A stretch of DNA of 44,959 nucleotides from positions 1 to 44,959 of the forward strand of contig JAEUHK010000033.1 of assembly GCA_016795465.1 (NCBI GenBank), given 5' to 3'. The stretch is from Verrucomicrobiaceae bacterium (lineage in GTDB: Bacteria > Verrucomicrobiota > Verrucomicrobiia > Verrucomicrobiales > Verrucomicrobiaceae). Within the stretch, counting starts at the first letter, position 1. Each line of letters starts with the position of its first letter. Under the pieces are notes generated by a model, which was not told the origin of the DNA, ran no database searches, and saw nothing but the letters and a program-made list of their open reading frames with translations. The position numbers and the translations under genes were made by a program. Shown here piece after piece: positions 1-9,105 of the stretch.

Positions 1-1
1 A

Positions 2-1645
<1,644 letters not shown>

Positions 1646-1685
1646 GTCCACTAGGCCCTATAAGTCCTATCCCTCACCGCCCGCC

Positions 1686-2303
1686 ATGTCCCAGCCGCCC
1701 CCAGAAGACGACCCACCCGGTTTCCTTCCCCAGGGCGGCAACTACCGGGAACTCCTTTCCTTCCGCAAAGCCGAGACCGTCTTCGACTTCACCTTCCGCT
1801 TCTGCGACCGCTTCCTCAAGAAAGGCGACCGCACCATCGACCAGATGGTGCAGTCCGCCCGCTCCGGGAAACAAAACATCGGTGAAGGCTGCAAAGCCTC
1901 CATCACCTCCGCCGAGATGGAGCTCAAGCTCGTCAACGTCGCCCGCGCCAGCCTGGAGGAACTCCTCCTCGACTACCAGGACTACCTCCGAGTCCGCGAC
2001 CACGCCCTCTGGGACAAGAACAGCAAGGAAGCCCTCTACGTCCGCAAACTCGGCCGCACCCCCGACGAGAGCTACGAGACCTATCGCCCGTTCATGGACA
2101 CCCGTCCGCCCGAGGTCCTGGCGAACATCGCCATCTGCCTCATCCATCAGGCGAATTACCTCCTCGACCAGCAGCGCCGCCGTTTGGAGAAGGACTTCGT
2201 CAAAAAAGGCGGCATCCGCGAGCAGATGACCAAGGCCCGCCTGGAGTATCGGAAAAAGCAGCCGTCCCAGCCCCCGAAGCCCCCGCATCGCCCAAAAAAC
2301 TGA
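1686..2303 (+). CDS. Four-helix-bundle protein (S23/IVP-like, long form)
   Basis: 205 residues. The core (about residues 20-130) has the pattern of the four-helix-bundle family known from ribosomal intervening sequences and related to the Avd proteins of diversity-generating retroelements: FRKAETVFDFTFRFCDRF, then QSARSGKQNIGEGCKAS, then long amphipathic helices. The tail (about 150-205) is strongly basic and ends PSQPPKPPHRPKN; it resembles the suffix seen in longer members. These proteins are small nucleic-acid-associated helical bundles without a settled function. The ATG at 1686 lies 40 bp after the thiC stop, in a leader with TAGG/CCTA-type words. The gene is enclosed by two copies of the thiC 3' end. 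Family membership is fairly sure; function is unknown. Confidence 0.85.
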   Translation: MSQPPPEDDPPGFLPQGGNYRELLSFRKAETVFDFTFRFCDRFLKKGDRTIDQMVQSARSGKQNIGEGCKASITSAEMELKLVNVARASLEELLLDYQDYLRVRDHALWDKNSKEALYVRKLGRTPDESYETYRPFMDTRPPEVLANIAICLIHQANYLLDQQRRRLEKDFVKKGGIREQMTKARLEYRKKQPSQPPKPPHRPKN

Positions 2304-2504
2304 CGCCACCCGTTGCCTGATGCCTTTTGCCCAATACGTCGCATGGGCCCTATCAGACCTACTCTCCCCCTCACCGATTCCTTTTCCACCACCCCACGCA
2401 TCGCTCCCAGGCCCCATCCGTCGCCTCAGCCCGATCCGCCCTCTTCTTCCCCACCGCCGCGCCCTCACCTTGCAAACTCACCGCCTCCCACCGAAAGCTC
2501 ATCC
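2304..2504. other. Non-coding, C-rich spacer before the second thiC 3' end
   Basis: No convincing gene. The stretch is rich in CCC/ACC and holds GGGCCCTATCAGACCTACT at 2345-2363, which resembles the sequence just after the thiC stop at 1653-1669. Open frames here are proline-rich and show no coding character. Confidence 0.5.
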
Positions 2505-2642
2505 ATGAAGATCACCGAAGACGTCCGCCAACACGCCGCCGAACAAGCCATCTCCGAAGAAGAAGCGCTTCAGCGCGGGATGGAGGAGAAGAGCAAAGAG
2601 TTCGTGGAAGCGGGTGCGGAGGTCTACGCGAAGGCAAATTAA
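2505..2642 (+). pseudogene. Diverged duplicate of the thiC 3' end
   Basis: Forty-five codons from ATG to TAA translate as a ThiC C-terminal tail (MKITEDVR ... GAEVYAKAN). It differs from the tail at 1508-1645 at 8 of 45 residues. Homology begins at the ATG, directly after the position of the CxxCxxxxC motif in the intact gene, so this copy lacks the catalytic part. It is probably the displaced original end, or a donor end brought in by recombination. It could be translated as a small protein, but nothing indicates a function. Confidence 0.85.
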
Positions 2643-2683
2643 CCCCAATCTGCCACCTACATTCATCACAGTTACATCTCCCA

Positions 2684-4138
2684 ATGAAACGCAAAGACCT
2701 GATCAACAAGGCGCTCTTCGGAAATGAAGCTGGCGAAGACGAGGATGTCGAAAGACTTACTTCGTATTTCGTCGAAAAGGCAGATTTTGAAGCCTTTTAC
2801 GATCACAAAGTCCGCCTGCAAATTGTGAAGTCGCGAAAAGGTGTTGGCAAATCGGCGCTACTTTCGCGCACTGCGGAAGATAAACGAGTTACAAGCCCAA
2901 ACGATCTTGTGCTCTATTTGAAAGGGGCCGATTTAGCGGCAACTCAAGAAATTGAAGACAAAACATCAAATGGTCTCATCAATGGATGGCAGCAAAGAAT
3001 CTGCTCTCGGATCAATCACGAAATTGGAAAATTGCTAAACTTTGCTTTTTCTGATGACGCCATCGCCCTTGTGGAGAGCGCAGAATTGGCAGGTTTGAAG
3101 AGCCGGAATTTGTGGGGAGCACTTATCGATAGAATCAAGCTGAAAGCCAATCCAATCGAAACCAAGAAATTAGAGTCGACTAACCCGCAAGCCCTCCTCG
3201 AACGTTTTACCAAACGTGATCCAAAAACAATTTGGCTACTCGTCGATGATATTGACGCTACTTTCAAAAACACACCCGAGGGGTGTTTGGCGCTTTCGAC
3301 TTTTTTCTCCGCATGTCGTTATCTCTCTCAATCTGTCGAAGGATTGAGGATTAGATTGTCGGTTCGCACCGATGTCTGGACGATTCTAGCGCAGGAAGAC
3401 GAGGCTCTCGACAAGTGTGAGCAGTATCTCTTTGACTTGAGTTGGTCGAATTCAGAAGCTGAACAAATTCTCGTCCGCAAGATTGTCACGTTTTTCAGGA
3501 ATGCGTATCCGGATGATCCGAGGTTCCAAACAATGGACCCCTCAAGGGACAGCCAAGCGATTTTGTCACTCGTCTTCACGAGAAAATTTAGCTGGGGAAA
3601 GAAATCATACCCACCTGACAGGCCGATTTATATCTTGAGCAATGGTCGCCCCCGCTGGGCTGCCCATCTTTGCAAGTTGGCTGCCAAAGAAGCTCACGAT
3701 CTAAGTGCAACTCATATTGGAATTGGGCATGTGAATGCAGCGCTGCAAAAATACGGGGAAGTTCGTCTGTCCGATCTTTACAAGGAACACAAGCACCAGT
3801 GTCCGTCGTTACAAACCTTGCTCGAAAGTTTTGCGCGTGGGCCAAGCCAATTTACCACAAACGACCTTCTCACTCGAATCACCGACCGAATCATCAGGGG
3901 GCATGGCATGATTGAAATTGACGGTGTTAAGAGCGGTGGAGGTTCAATATCGATTGCTCACTTCCTCTATCGAATTGGCTTTCTTTGCGCACGTGACGAT
4001 TCTAAACCGGGAGCATTATCATTTGTTCGTTATGAAGATCGCCCCAACCTCTTATCAACAACGCAAAACCTTGATGACGGTTTGATTTGGGAGATTCACC
4101 CGAGCTATCGGAAGGTTTTACATATCGTGCGCCATTAA
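2684..4138 (+). CDS. P-loop ATPase, Sll1717-like, lower GC than neighbours
   Basis: 484 residues from the ATG at 2684. The frame is open further upstream, but that part overlaps the thiC duplicate and is not ATPase-like. A Walker A-like loop (KSRKGVGKSALL, about residue 50) and a Walker B-like strand (TIWLLVDDIDA, about residue 185) are visible. A STAND/ORC-like sensor region follows (LRIRLSVRTDVW), and the C-terminal third looks like a winged-helix segment. The overall plan recalls the 'P-loop ATPase, Sll1717 family', whose role is not established; some relatives sit among defence genes. The GC content is clearly below the neighbours, with many AAA/TTT codons and a different codon choice, suggesting horizontal acquisition. 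No partner effector gene lies beside it. Confidence 0.8.
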   Translation: MKRKDLINKALFGNEAGEDEDVERLTSYFVEKADFEAFYDHKVRLQIVKSRKGVGKSALLSRTAEDKRVTSPNDLVLYLKGADLAATQEIEDKTSNGLINGWQQRICSRINHEIGKLLNFAFSDDAIALVESAELAGLKSRNLWGALIDRIKLKANPIETKKLESTNPQALLERFTKRDPKTIWLLVDDIDATFKNTPEGCLALSTFFSACRYLSQSVEGLRIRLSVRTDVWTILAQEDEALDKCEQYLFDLSWSNSEAEQILVRKIVTFFRNAYPDDPRFQTMDPSRDSQAILSLVFTRKFSWGKKSYPPDRPIYILSNGRPRWAAHLCKLAAKEAHDLSATHIGIGHVNAALQKYGEVRLSDLYKEHKHQCPSLQTLLESFARGPSQFTTNDLLTRITDRIIRGHGMIEIDGVKSGGGSISIAHFLYRIGFLCARDDSKPGALSFVRYEDRPNLLSTTQNLDDGLIWEIHPSYRKVLHIVRH

Positions 4139-4149
4139 CGAAATCGCTT

Positions 4150-4173
4150 CCGTTTCCGACCTCGCGGAAACGG
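4150..4173 (+). terminator. Hairpin after the ATPase gene
   Basis: CCGTTTCCG and CGGAAACGG form a 9-bp stem with a 6-nt loop, 11 bp after the ATPase stop. No T-run follows, so it may be a weak terminator or an mRNA 3'-end stabiliser. Confidence 0.4.
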
Positions 4174-4328
4174 GGGCAACATTCTGACAAACGCCTCATC
4201 TCTCTCGTCCCTGCTTCCGCGAGGCCACAGAGCCTGAATCGAGCCCCGAAAGCCCCCTCCAGCCGTTTCCTGGGCGTCCCGGCGGCTCCTCGGACGCGAG
4301 GCCCGACGTGAATCCCAACGCGTCGGAC

Positions 4329-4474
4329 AACAACCACGGAAGACACCGAACACACGGAAGGCTGAGATCCAAAACCGGCCTTCCATTCCGTGTATTCTGT
4401 GTTTTCCGTGGTTCCACCCTCAGAGGCTGGCAGGCTAAAAATGGAGGGCAAAAAATTCCAAGCCTCGGATCCCG
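4329..4474. repeat. Long palindromic repeat family A, copy 1
   Basis: An imperfect inverted repeat: 27-nt arms at 4333-4359 (starts ACCACGGAAGACACC) and 4386-4412 (ends TTCCGTGGT) pair at about 23 of 27 positions. The segment continues with GTTCCACCCTCAGAGGCTGG. A second copy lies at 5656-5788, so this is a dispersed repeat. Each arm is itself built from short words (ACACCGAACACACGGAA). Confidence 0.85.
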
Positions 4475-4523
4475 ACATCTTTAGCCACCCATCTTTAGTC
4501 TCTACTCAGAGTCCAAACCTTTG

Positions 4524-4602
4524 AACCGCTGATCAGACGCTGATGAAACGCTCATCCCAATCCTCCGACATCAGCGTCAAATCAGCGTCCCATCAGCGGT
4601 TT
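4524..4602. repeat. Palindromic repeat family B, copy 1
   Basis: Begins AACCGCTGATCAGACGCTGA and ends ATCAGCGTCCCATCAGCGGTTT. The outer arms AACCGCTGAT and ATCAGCGGTT are complementary, and inner ACGCTGAT/ATCAGCGT words extend the stem. Further copies are at 5562-5640 and 44751-44823. Confidence 0.85.
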
Positions 4603-4658
4603 CCATCCGCGTCGAAAACCCTCACCGACCTGAAACCAGGATCGCACCGCAAGAGGCA

Positions 4659-4705
4659 GGATAACCGCAGAGAATACCTTTCTGAGTTCATCTCTGCGGT
4701 TATCC
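4659..4705. repeat. Palindromic repeat family C
   Basis: A perfect 15-bp inverted repeat, GGATAACCGCAGAGA (4659-4673) and TCTCTGCGGTTATCC (4691-4705), with a 17-nt loop. One copy was seen in the window. Confidence 0.85.
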
Positions 4706-4816
4706 CACCTCGGCGGTGTTTCCATGGAATCTGGATCAACCCAGAAACCGGAAGGCAGGCTCAAGAGGGAGGGCAAAAGATTCCGAAGCCTCGGGTTTCA
4801 TCATTTGTGGCCACCT

Positions 4817-5296
4817 TTAGCCTTTACTCAGAGCCCCAACGGTAGCTGCGCCCATACCCCCGGTCTTTGAGGCGATACCTTCCCCAGTATTGGAAATACC
4901 TTCGATCTTTTTCGCAATACCTTCGAAGTTATCCAAAATACCTTCGAAGGTATTCCCAATACCTTCGATCTTTTTGGCAATACCTTCGAGGTTATCCAAA
5001 ATACCTTCGAGAGTATTTCCAATACCTTCGATCTTTTCGGCAATACCTTCGAAGTTATCCAAAATACCTTCGAGAGTATTCCCAATACCTTCGATCTTTT
5101 CGCCAATACCTTCGAAGTTATCCCAAATACCTTCGAGGGTATTCCCAATACCTTCGATCTTTTTGGCAATACCTTCGAAGTCGTCGGCAAAACCGGCGAG
5201 GGTCGTTTCAACACCTTCGATCTCGGTCGCGACGGACACGCTGTTTTCAGCCTTCCAGCAGGGTGAAACGCGGTCAGCGTGCCCCATTCTGGCCAA
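4817..5296 (-). CDS. Possible heptad-repeat protein encoded by the 21-bp array
   Basis: 159 residues if TTG at 5296 is the start (GAGAGGA lies about 6 nt upstream); an ATG at 5287 is the alternative. The middle is 17 heptads of the type KIEGIGN-TLEGILD-NFEGIAE, giving hydrophobic residues at positions a and d with an invariant E-G-I. This would make a regular coiled coil or helical rod. There is no signal peptide and no recognised family. Against it: the underlying DNA is a 21-bp tandem repeat without stops, so several other frames are equally open (for example plus-strand 4867-5427 and 4890-5435). It sits in a nest of non-coding repeats. Coding status is therefore uncertain. Confidence 0.35.
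   Translation of the reverse strand: MARMGHADRVSPCWKAENSVSVATEIEGVETTLAGFADDFEGIAKKIEGIGNTLEGIWDNFEGIGEKIEGIGNTLEGILDNFEGIAEKIEGIGNTLEGILDNLEGIAKKIEGIGNTFEGILDNFEGIAKKIEGISNTGEGIASKTGGMGAATVGALSKG
4875..5231. repeat. Tandem array: 17 units of 21 bp, with a 63-bp higher-order unit
   Basis: Each unit begins ATACCTTCGA and is followed by 11 variable bases. Starts at 4875 and 5211 are exactly 16 x 21 bp apart, so no unit has gained or lost a base. Three variant tails alternate in order (TCTTTTTCGCA, AGTTATCCAAA, GAGTATTCCCA), making a 63-bp super-repeat of about five copies. The outer units are degenerate. One junction (around 4936-4953) forms the perfect palindrome AATACCTTCGAAGGTATT. Confidence 0.95.
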
Positions 5297-5440
5297 GGCT
5301 TCCTCTCTCTCGTCCCTGCTGCCCCTTCTTGCTCTCGCTCTTGCTCTTCATCTCCCCTCTGCCGCCCGGAGAGAGCAAGAGGATGATCCAGAGCAGGAGC
5401 AAGAAGCACGGAGCACTCTGGCCATAAACCCCTGAGGATT

Positions 5441-5506
5441 GGCAGAAGAATGAAGGCAGGAGAATGTTCCCATTCAGAGCCATTCTTCTGCCTTCATTCT
5501 CCTGCC
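5441..5506. repeat. Palindromic repeat family D
   Basis: Arms at 5441-5466 (begins GGCAGAAGAATGAAGG) and 5481-5506 (ends CATTCTCCTGCC) are complementary at 24 of 26 positions, with a 14-nt loop. The arms are themselves two near-repeats of GGCAGRAGAATG. Confidence 0.85.
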
Positions 5507-5561
5507 AGTAAACCCGATCTGAGCCCCAGCGACTCCTCCGCACGCGAGGCCAGCCGTTTTG

Positions 5562-5640
5562 AACCGCTGATCAGACGCTGATTAAACGCTAATCCCAATC
5601 CTCTGATATTAGCGTCCCGTCAGCGTCAAATCAGCGGTTT
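5562..5640. repeat. Palindromic repeat family B, copy 2
   Basis: Same 79-bp layout as 4524-4602, beginning AACCGCTGATCAGACGCTGA and ending AAATCAGCGGTTT. Inner words differ (GATTAAACGCTAAT against GATGAAACGCTCAT). The substitutions look compensatory and keep the stem. Confidence 0.85.
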
Positions 5641-5655
5641 CCATCGGCCCGGGAA

Positions 5656-5788
5656 AACAACCACAGAATACACCGAACACACGGAAGGCTGAGATCCCAA
5701 ACCGGCCTTCCATTCCGTGTATTCTGTGTTTTCCGTGGTTCCACCCTCAGAGGCTGGCAGGCTAAAAATTCCAAGCCTCGGATCCCGT
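5656..5788. repeat. Palindromic repeat family A, copy 2
   Basis: Nearly identical to 4329-4474, including the trailing CCACCCTCAGAGGCTGGCAG and the word CCAAGCCTCGGATCCCG. It lacks the short TGGAGGGCAAAAA insertion of copy 1. It lies directly before the 3' end of the cupin gene. Confidence 0.85.
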
Positions 5789-5832
5789 CATTTAAGCGGT
5801 TTCTATCGGCCTTCGAAGAGCAGATCGAAGCT

Positions 5833-7053
5833 TCACACCACCAGCATCCGCAGCGTGGAGGCAGTGAAGGCACGGCGGAGTTCCTCAATCACCGCATGGG
5901 GCTGGCCGCGGAGGGCTGGGGGCAGTTTGGTGCTGCCGCTGAGGAAGTGGTGCAGGGCGCTGAGGAAGATCGCCGGCTGGTCATCGAGGTCGGCATCGAG
6001 CGTGGCGGGGAAGGTGGCGTCGAGCAGCTCCACACCTTCCTCGGTGAGCACGGCGAGCTCTTGGGCCCAGCGCATCACGGTTTCCACGGGCGAGGGCTTC
6101 GGATAGCGGCGCTTCACCAGCGCAAGGAGGTGCTCCCGCGTGGGCGCATTCATGAGCAGGGCGAGGAAGAAACGATGCTCCGGCGCGGCGATGGTGCTGC
6201 GCATGTTTTTGATCAAATCGCGGCGCAGGCCTTCCTCCAACGTCTGCGGCACACCGGCGGCGAGCGTGCCATGGCGCTTGCGGAAGAGCTTCAAAGCCGC
6301 CTGCCACTCGCCGCGATCCCGCAGGGCGGCCATGCTGTGCTGAAGGACGTAAAAGCCGCGCTCGAAATCGAGCGTGCCGAGCATTTCCATCACGATCTCG
6401 GCATAGGCGGGGTCTTCGCCCTGCTCCAGGACATCCAGAAGCTGCTTCCGCCTCATGGTGAGCGTGTCGGCGTGCATGGGATCGACGGCGACATGCGGCG
6501 GGAGGTAATTGAACTGCGGGCCGGTGCCGGGATCGTTGTGCGTGCGCACGACGACGGTGACGGAGGGGCTGTCGAGATGGAACAGAGAGTGGATGCAGCC
6601 GGGCCCGGACACGATGGGCACAGTGCGGCCGGTTTCGAGCAGCTCGATCTGTTTCATGCGCACATCTCCCACGCGCAGATGCGGCGTGATGGAGCGGGCA
6701 TTTTCAAAAGTGTAGTGCGCATGGATGCTGGAGCCATGCATGACGTGAAACGCGCCGGAGAACTCGTGCTGATGAATGTCTGTGGTGCCATCGAGCCAGA
6801 AGAGGAGCTGGATGTAAAAGCGCGGATGCTCGTAAGCGATGAGCTCCGGCTGCCCAAAGCCGGACATGGACTGCAGCGGCTGCTCGTCATTGAGCAAATA
6901 CTCCCGCATCAGCTCCGCGAGCGCGACATGCTTGCTCGGCGGCCGTGCTTCCAGCGCCTTGCGGGCGATGGCGGGGAATTTCTCCAGCGAGAAGTTCACC
7001 TGTTTCCACTGCGCGAGCACCTGACGGCCCAGATCATTGAAGAATGCATTCAT
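5833..7053 (-). CDS. Cupin-like protein of unknown function
   Basis: 406 residues from the ATG at 7053, preceded by AGAGGA at good spacing; the open frame extends 19 codons further upstream without support. Residues about 85-165 contain a cupin-like histidine cluster (DIHQHEFSGAFHVMHGSSIH) followed by a beta-rich segment ending PGCIHSLFHLD, the expected two-motif layout of a metal-binding double-stranded beta-helix. The remaining 230 residues are helical, with a probable repeat-like architecture (AALKLFRKRHG). There is no signal peptide. A cysteine-dioxygenase-like or metal-binding sensory role is possible but not supported. It lies 99 bp downstream of rimO on the same strand. Confidence 0.75.
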   Translation of the reverse strand: MNAFFNDLGRQVLAQWKQVNFSLEKFPAIARKALEARPPSKHVALAELMREYLLNDEQPLQSMSGFGQPELIAYEHPRFYIQLLFWLDGTTDIHQHEFSGAFHVMHGSSIHAHYTFENARSITPHLRVGDVRMKQIELLETGRTVPIVSGPGCIHSLFHLDSPSVTVVVRTHNDPGTGPQFNYLPPHVAVDPMHADTLTMRRKQLLDVLEQGEDPAYAEIVMEMLGTLDFERGFYVLQHSMAALRDRGEWQAALKLFRKRHGTLAAGVPQTLEEGLRRDLIKNMRSTIAAPEHRFFLALLMNAPTREHLLALVKRRYPKPSPVETVMRWAQELAVLTEEGVELLDATFPATLDADLDDQPAIFLSALHHFLSGSTKLPPALRGQPHAVIEELRRAFTASTLRMLVV

Positions 7054-7152
7054 CGCGTCCTCTTTGGACTCAAGAGGCCGCAGCAACAAGGCTGATCTCA
7101 AGCACCGCAACCTCGGCCGTGGGGCAGGGGAGGCGTGTCCGCCCCGTCCGCA

Positions 7153-8511
7153 TCAAGCGGCGACGAGGTCGTAACCGCGCCAGTCTTTGATGGTGACATC
7201 GGCAAAGGAGCCGACGGGGAGCTTCTTGTTCACGAAGACGGTGGTGTCGATGTCCGGGGCGTCGATGGCGCTGCGGGCCACGCCGGGTTCCTCGACGAGG
7301 ACGCGGAGGGTTTTGCCGACCTGGGAGCGGTTGTACTTCTCCACGCTGCGCTGGATGGCACGCATGGCCTCGTTCCAGCGGGCCTTCCGGGTCATGTGGT
7401 GGATCTGATCCTCCATGCTGGCGGCGCGGGTGCCTTCCTCGCGGCTGTAATTGAAGACGCCAGCACGCTCGAAGCCAGCGTCCTCGATGAACTGGATGAG
7501 CTCATTGAAGTCCGCCTCGGTCTCGCCGGGGAAGCCAACGATGAAGGTGGTGCGGATGGCGATGCCGGGGATGCCGGCACGGATGCGCTTCACGAGATCG
7601 CGGATGTAAGCGCCGTTGGTCTCGCGCTTCATGAGGTCGAGCATGTGATCGCTGATGTGCTGCAGCGGCATGTCGATGTAGCGGGCCACTTTGGGGCTCT
7701 CGGCGATGGCTTGGATGAGATCATCGCTCCAATGCGCCGGATGCGTGTAGAGCAGGCGGATCCAGAAATCGCCTTCGATCTTGTTCAGCTCGCGGATGAG
7801 GGTGGAAAGGGATTCGCCCTTGGTGGAATCGACGCCGCTGCGGGGCTTCGGGCGCTCGCCTTCCCATTTGTCCATGCCGAAGTAGGTGGTGTCCTGGGAG
7901 ATGAGATTGATCTCCTTCACGCCGCTTTTCACGAGCTGGCGGGCCTCCTGCACGATGCTCTCCTGCGTGCGGCTGCGGTGGCGACCGCGGATGCGCGGGA
8001 TGATGCAGAAGGAGCAGGGGTGATTGCAGCCCTCGGCGATCTTGATGTAGGCCATGTGCTGCGGCGTGAGGCGGAAGCGCGGCGTGTCGTAGTCCGGGAT
8101 GTATTTCGGCTGCTTCGTGACGAGGTTCTCCTGCTCGTGGTCTTTCACACCGACGAGGTTTTGGATGATCGGGGCCACCTGCGTGATCTGGTCGAGCCCG
8201 ATGAAGGCATCCACGTCCGGCATGAGGGTGGGGAGTTCCTGCGAAAAGCGCTGCGAGAGGCAGCCAGCGACGATGATTTTCTGTTTCGCCCGCTTTTTGG
8301 AGGTGGAGCGACCGTCCACGGCATCATGCACCGCGCCGATGGACTCCTTTTTCGCCATGTCGATAAACGAGCAGGTGTTGACGATGAGCACATCCGCGAG
8401 GTCCGGCTCGGGCGTCATGACCATGCCTGCCTGCTGAAGGTGGCCGATCATGATTTCCGAGTCGATGAGGTTCTTCGCGCAACCGAGGGAAACGAGGCCG
8501 ACTTTGATCAT
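7153..8511 (-). CDS. rimO: Ribosomal protein S12 methylthiotransferase RimO
   Basis: 452 residues. RimO is a radical SAM enzyme that adds a methylthio group to the conserved aspartate of ribosomal protein S12. The N-terminal UPF0004 domain begins MIKVGLVSLGCAKNLIDSE, with its cluster cysteines at about 11, 47 and 83. The radical SAM motif is CNHPCSFC at about residue 160, followed by PRIRGRHRSR. A TRAM-like domain ends the protein. The start at 8511 is chosen because the MIKVG sequence is the canonical N terminus, although the frame is open 33 codons further up. MiaB is the main alternative; the SLGCAKN N terminus and the sequence as a whole favour RimO. Confidence 0.95.
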   Translation of the reverse strand: MIKVGLVSLGCAKNLIDSEIMIGHLQQAGMVMTPEPDLADVLIVNTCSFIDMAKKESIGAVHDAVDGRSTSKKRAKQKIIVAGCLSQRFSQELPTLMPDVDAFIGLDQITQVAPIIQNLVGVKDHEQENLVTKQPKYIPDYDTPRFRLTPQHMAYIKIAEGCNHPCSFCIIPRIRGRHRSRTQESIVQEARQLVKSGVKEINLISQDTTYFGMDKWEGERPKPRSGVDSTKGESLSTLIRELNKIEGDFWIRLLYTHPAHWSDDLIQAIAESPKVARYIDMPLQHISDHMLDLMKRETNGAYIRDLVKRIRAGIPGIAIRTTFIVGFPGETEADFNELIQFIEDAGFERAGVFNYSREEGTRAASMEDQIHHMTRKARWNEAMRAIQRSVEKYNRSQVGKTLRVLVEEPGVARSAIDAPDIDTTVFVNKKLPVGSFADVTIKDWRGYDLVAA

Positions 8512-8579
8512 GGGGGGCGGAGGGTAGCGGCTTTGGAGATTCAGGAAAGGAGAAACTGTGCCAGATGATGAGGCATGGC

Positions 8580-8607
8580 TTGCGCTTCGGGCCGGAGGGC
8601 CTACTAT
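8580..8607 (+). promoter_or_regulatory. Possible promoter of ssrA
   Basis: TTGCGC (8580-8585) and TACTAT (8602-8607) are spaced 16 bp apart, 17 bp before the mature tmRNA 5' end. Matches to the sigma-70 consensus are partial (3/6 and 4/6). Confidence 0.35.
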
Positions 8608-8624
8608 CAAGCCTTCTCCAAAAC

Positions 8625-8977
8625 GGGGGCGTACTGGTTTCGACGGGTAGCCTGAGTTCGGAGCTGCATGCCGAGGATGATTCGTTGGCCTCGTTAAAAT
8701 CGCGGATCAAAAACATAAATGTGAACTCTAACGAGCTCGCTCTCGCGGCTTAAGCCCCGCGACGTCACGCAGGCGATGTCTGGTAGTCTGCCTGACGACA
8801 CTACCAGGCTGGTTGAATCACCGGGCGACCGGGTGACCAACGAGATCTAACAGGACGCTGGGTGAAAGGTCGGCTGTCTCAAGCCAGCCCTCACCGAGAT
8901 CCAAGATGAGACTGAGCATGGAGACGCTGCGGATAACGGTTGTTCGGACAGGGGTTCAACTCCCCTCGCCTCCACCA
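8625..8977 (+). ncRNA. ssrA: Transfer-messenger RNA (tmRNA)
   Basis: tmRNA rescues stalled ribosomes and tags the incomplete protein for proteolysis. The 5' end GGGGGCG pairs with CGCCTCC at the 3' end (7 bp), followed by an encoded ACCA. The 5' side continues GTACTGGTTTCGACGG, the hallmark of tmRNA, and the T-arm reads GGGTTCAACTCCC. The tag reading frame ends NSNELALAA then TAA at 8751-8753. The probable resume codon is GTG at 8721, giving VNSNELALAA. The body between 8754 and 8940 holds the pseudoknot region. It is divergent from rimO and is followed by a GC-rich hairpin at 8982-8998. Confidence 0.97.
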
Positions 8978-8981
8978 TTTT

Positions 8982-8998
8982 CCCGCCCAAAGGGCGGG
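8982..8998. terminator. GC-rich hairpin after tmRNA
   Basis: CCCGCCC and GGGCGGG form a perfect 7-bp stem with an AAA loop, 5 bp after the tmRNA end. The T-run (8978-8981) lies on the upstream side, so as a rho-independent terminator it would better serve minus-strand transcripts. Confidence 0.4.
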
Positions 8999-9105
8999 CT
9001 GGGGACCCAAAAGGGGCGTGGGTGGAGAATCTGATTGCACAAACAAGGGGGCTTTGCTGGAATCGCGCCGCTTTTTTCCCGAACCAACCTCTCCCGATCC
9101 TGCAC

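Noticed and set aside
4875..5231. CRISPR array
   Set aside because: The period is 21 bp with similar tails in every unit; there are no unique spacers and no cas genes.
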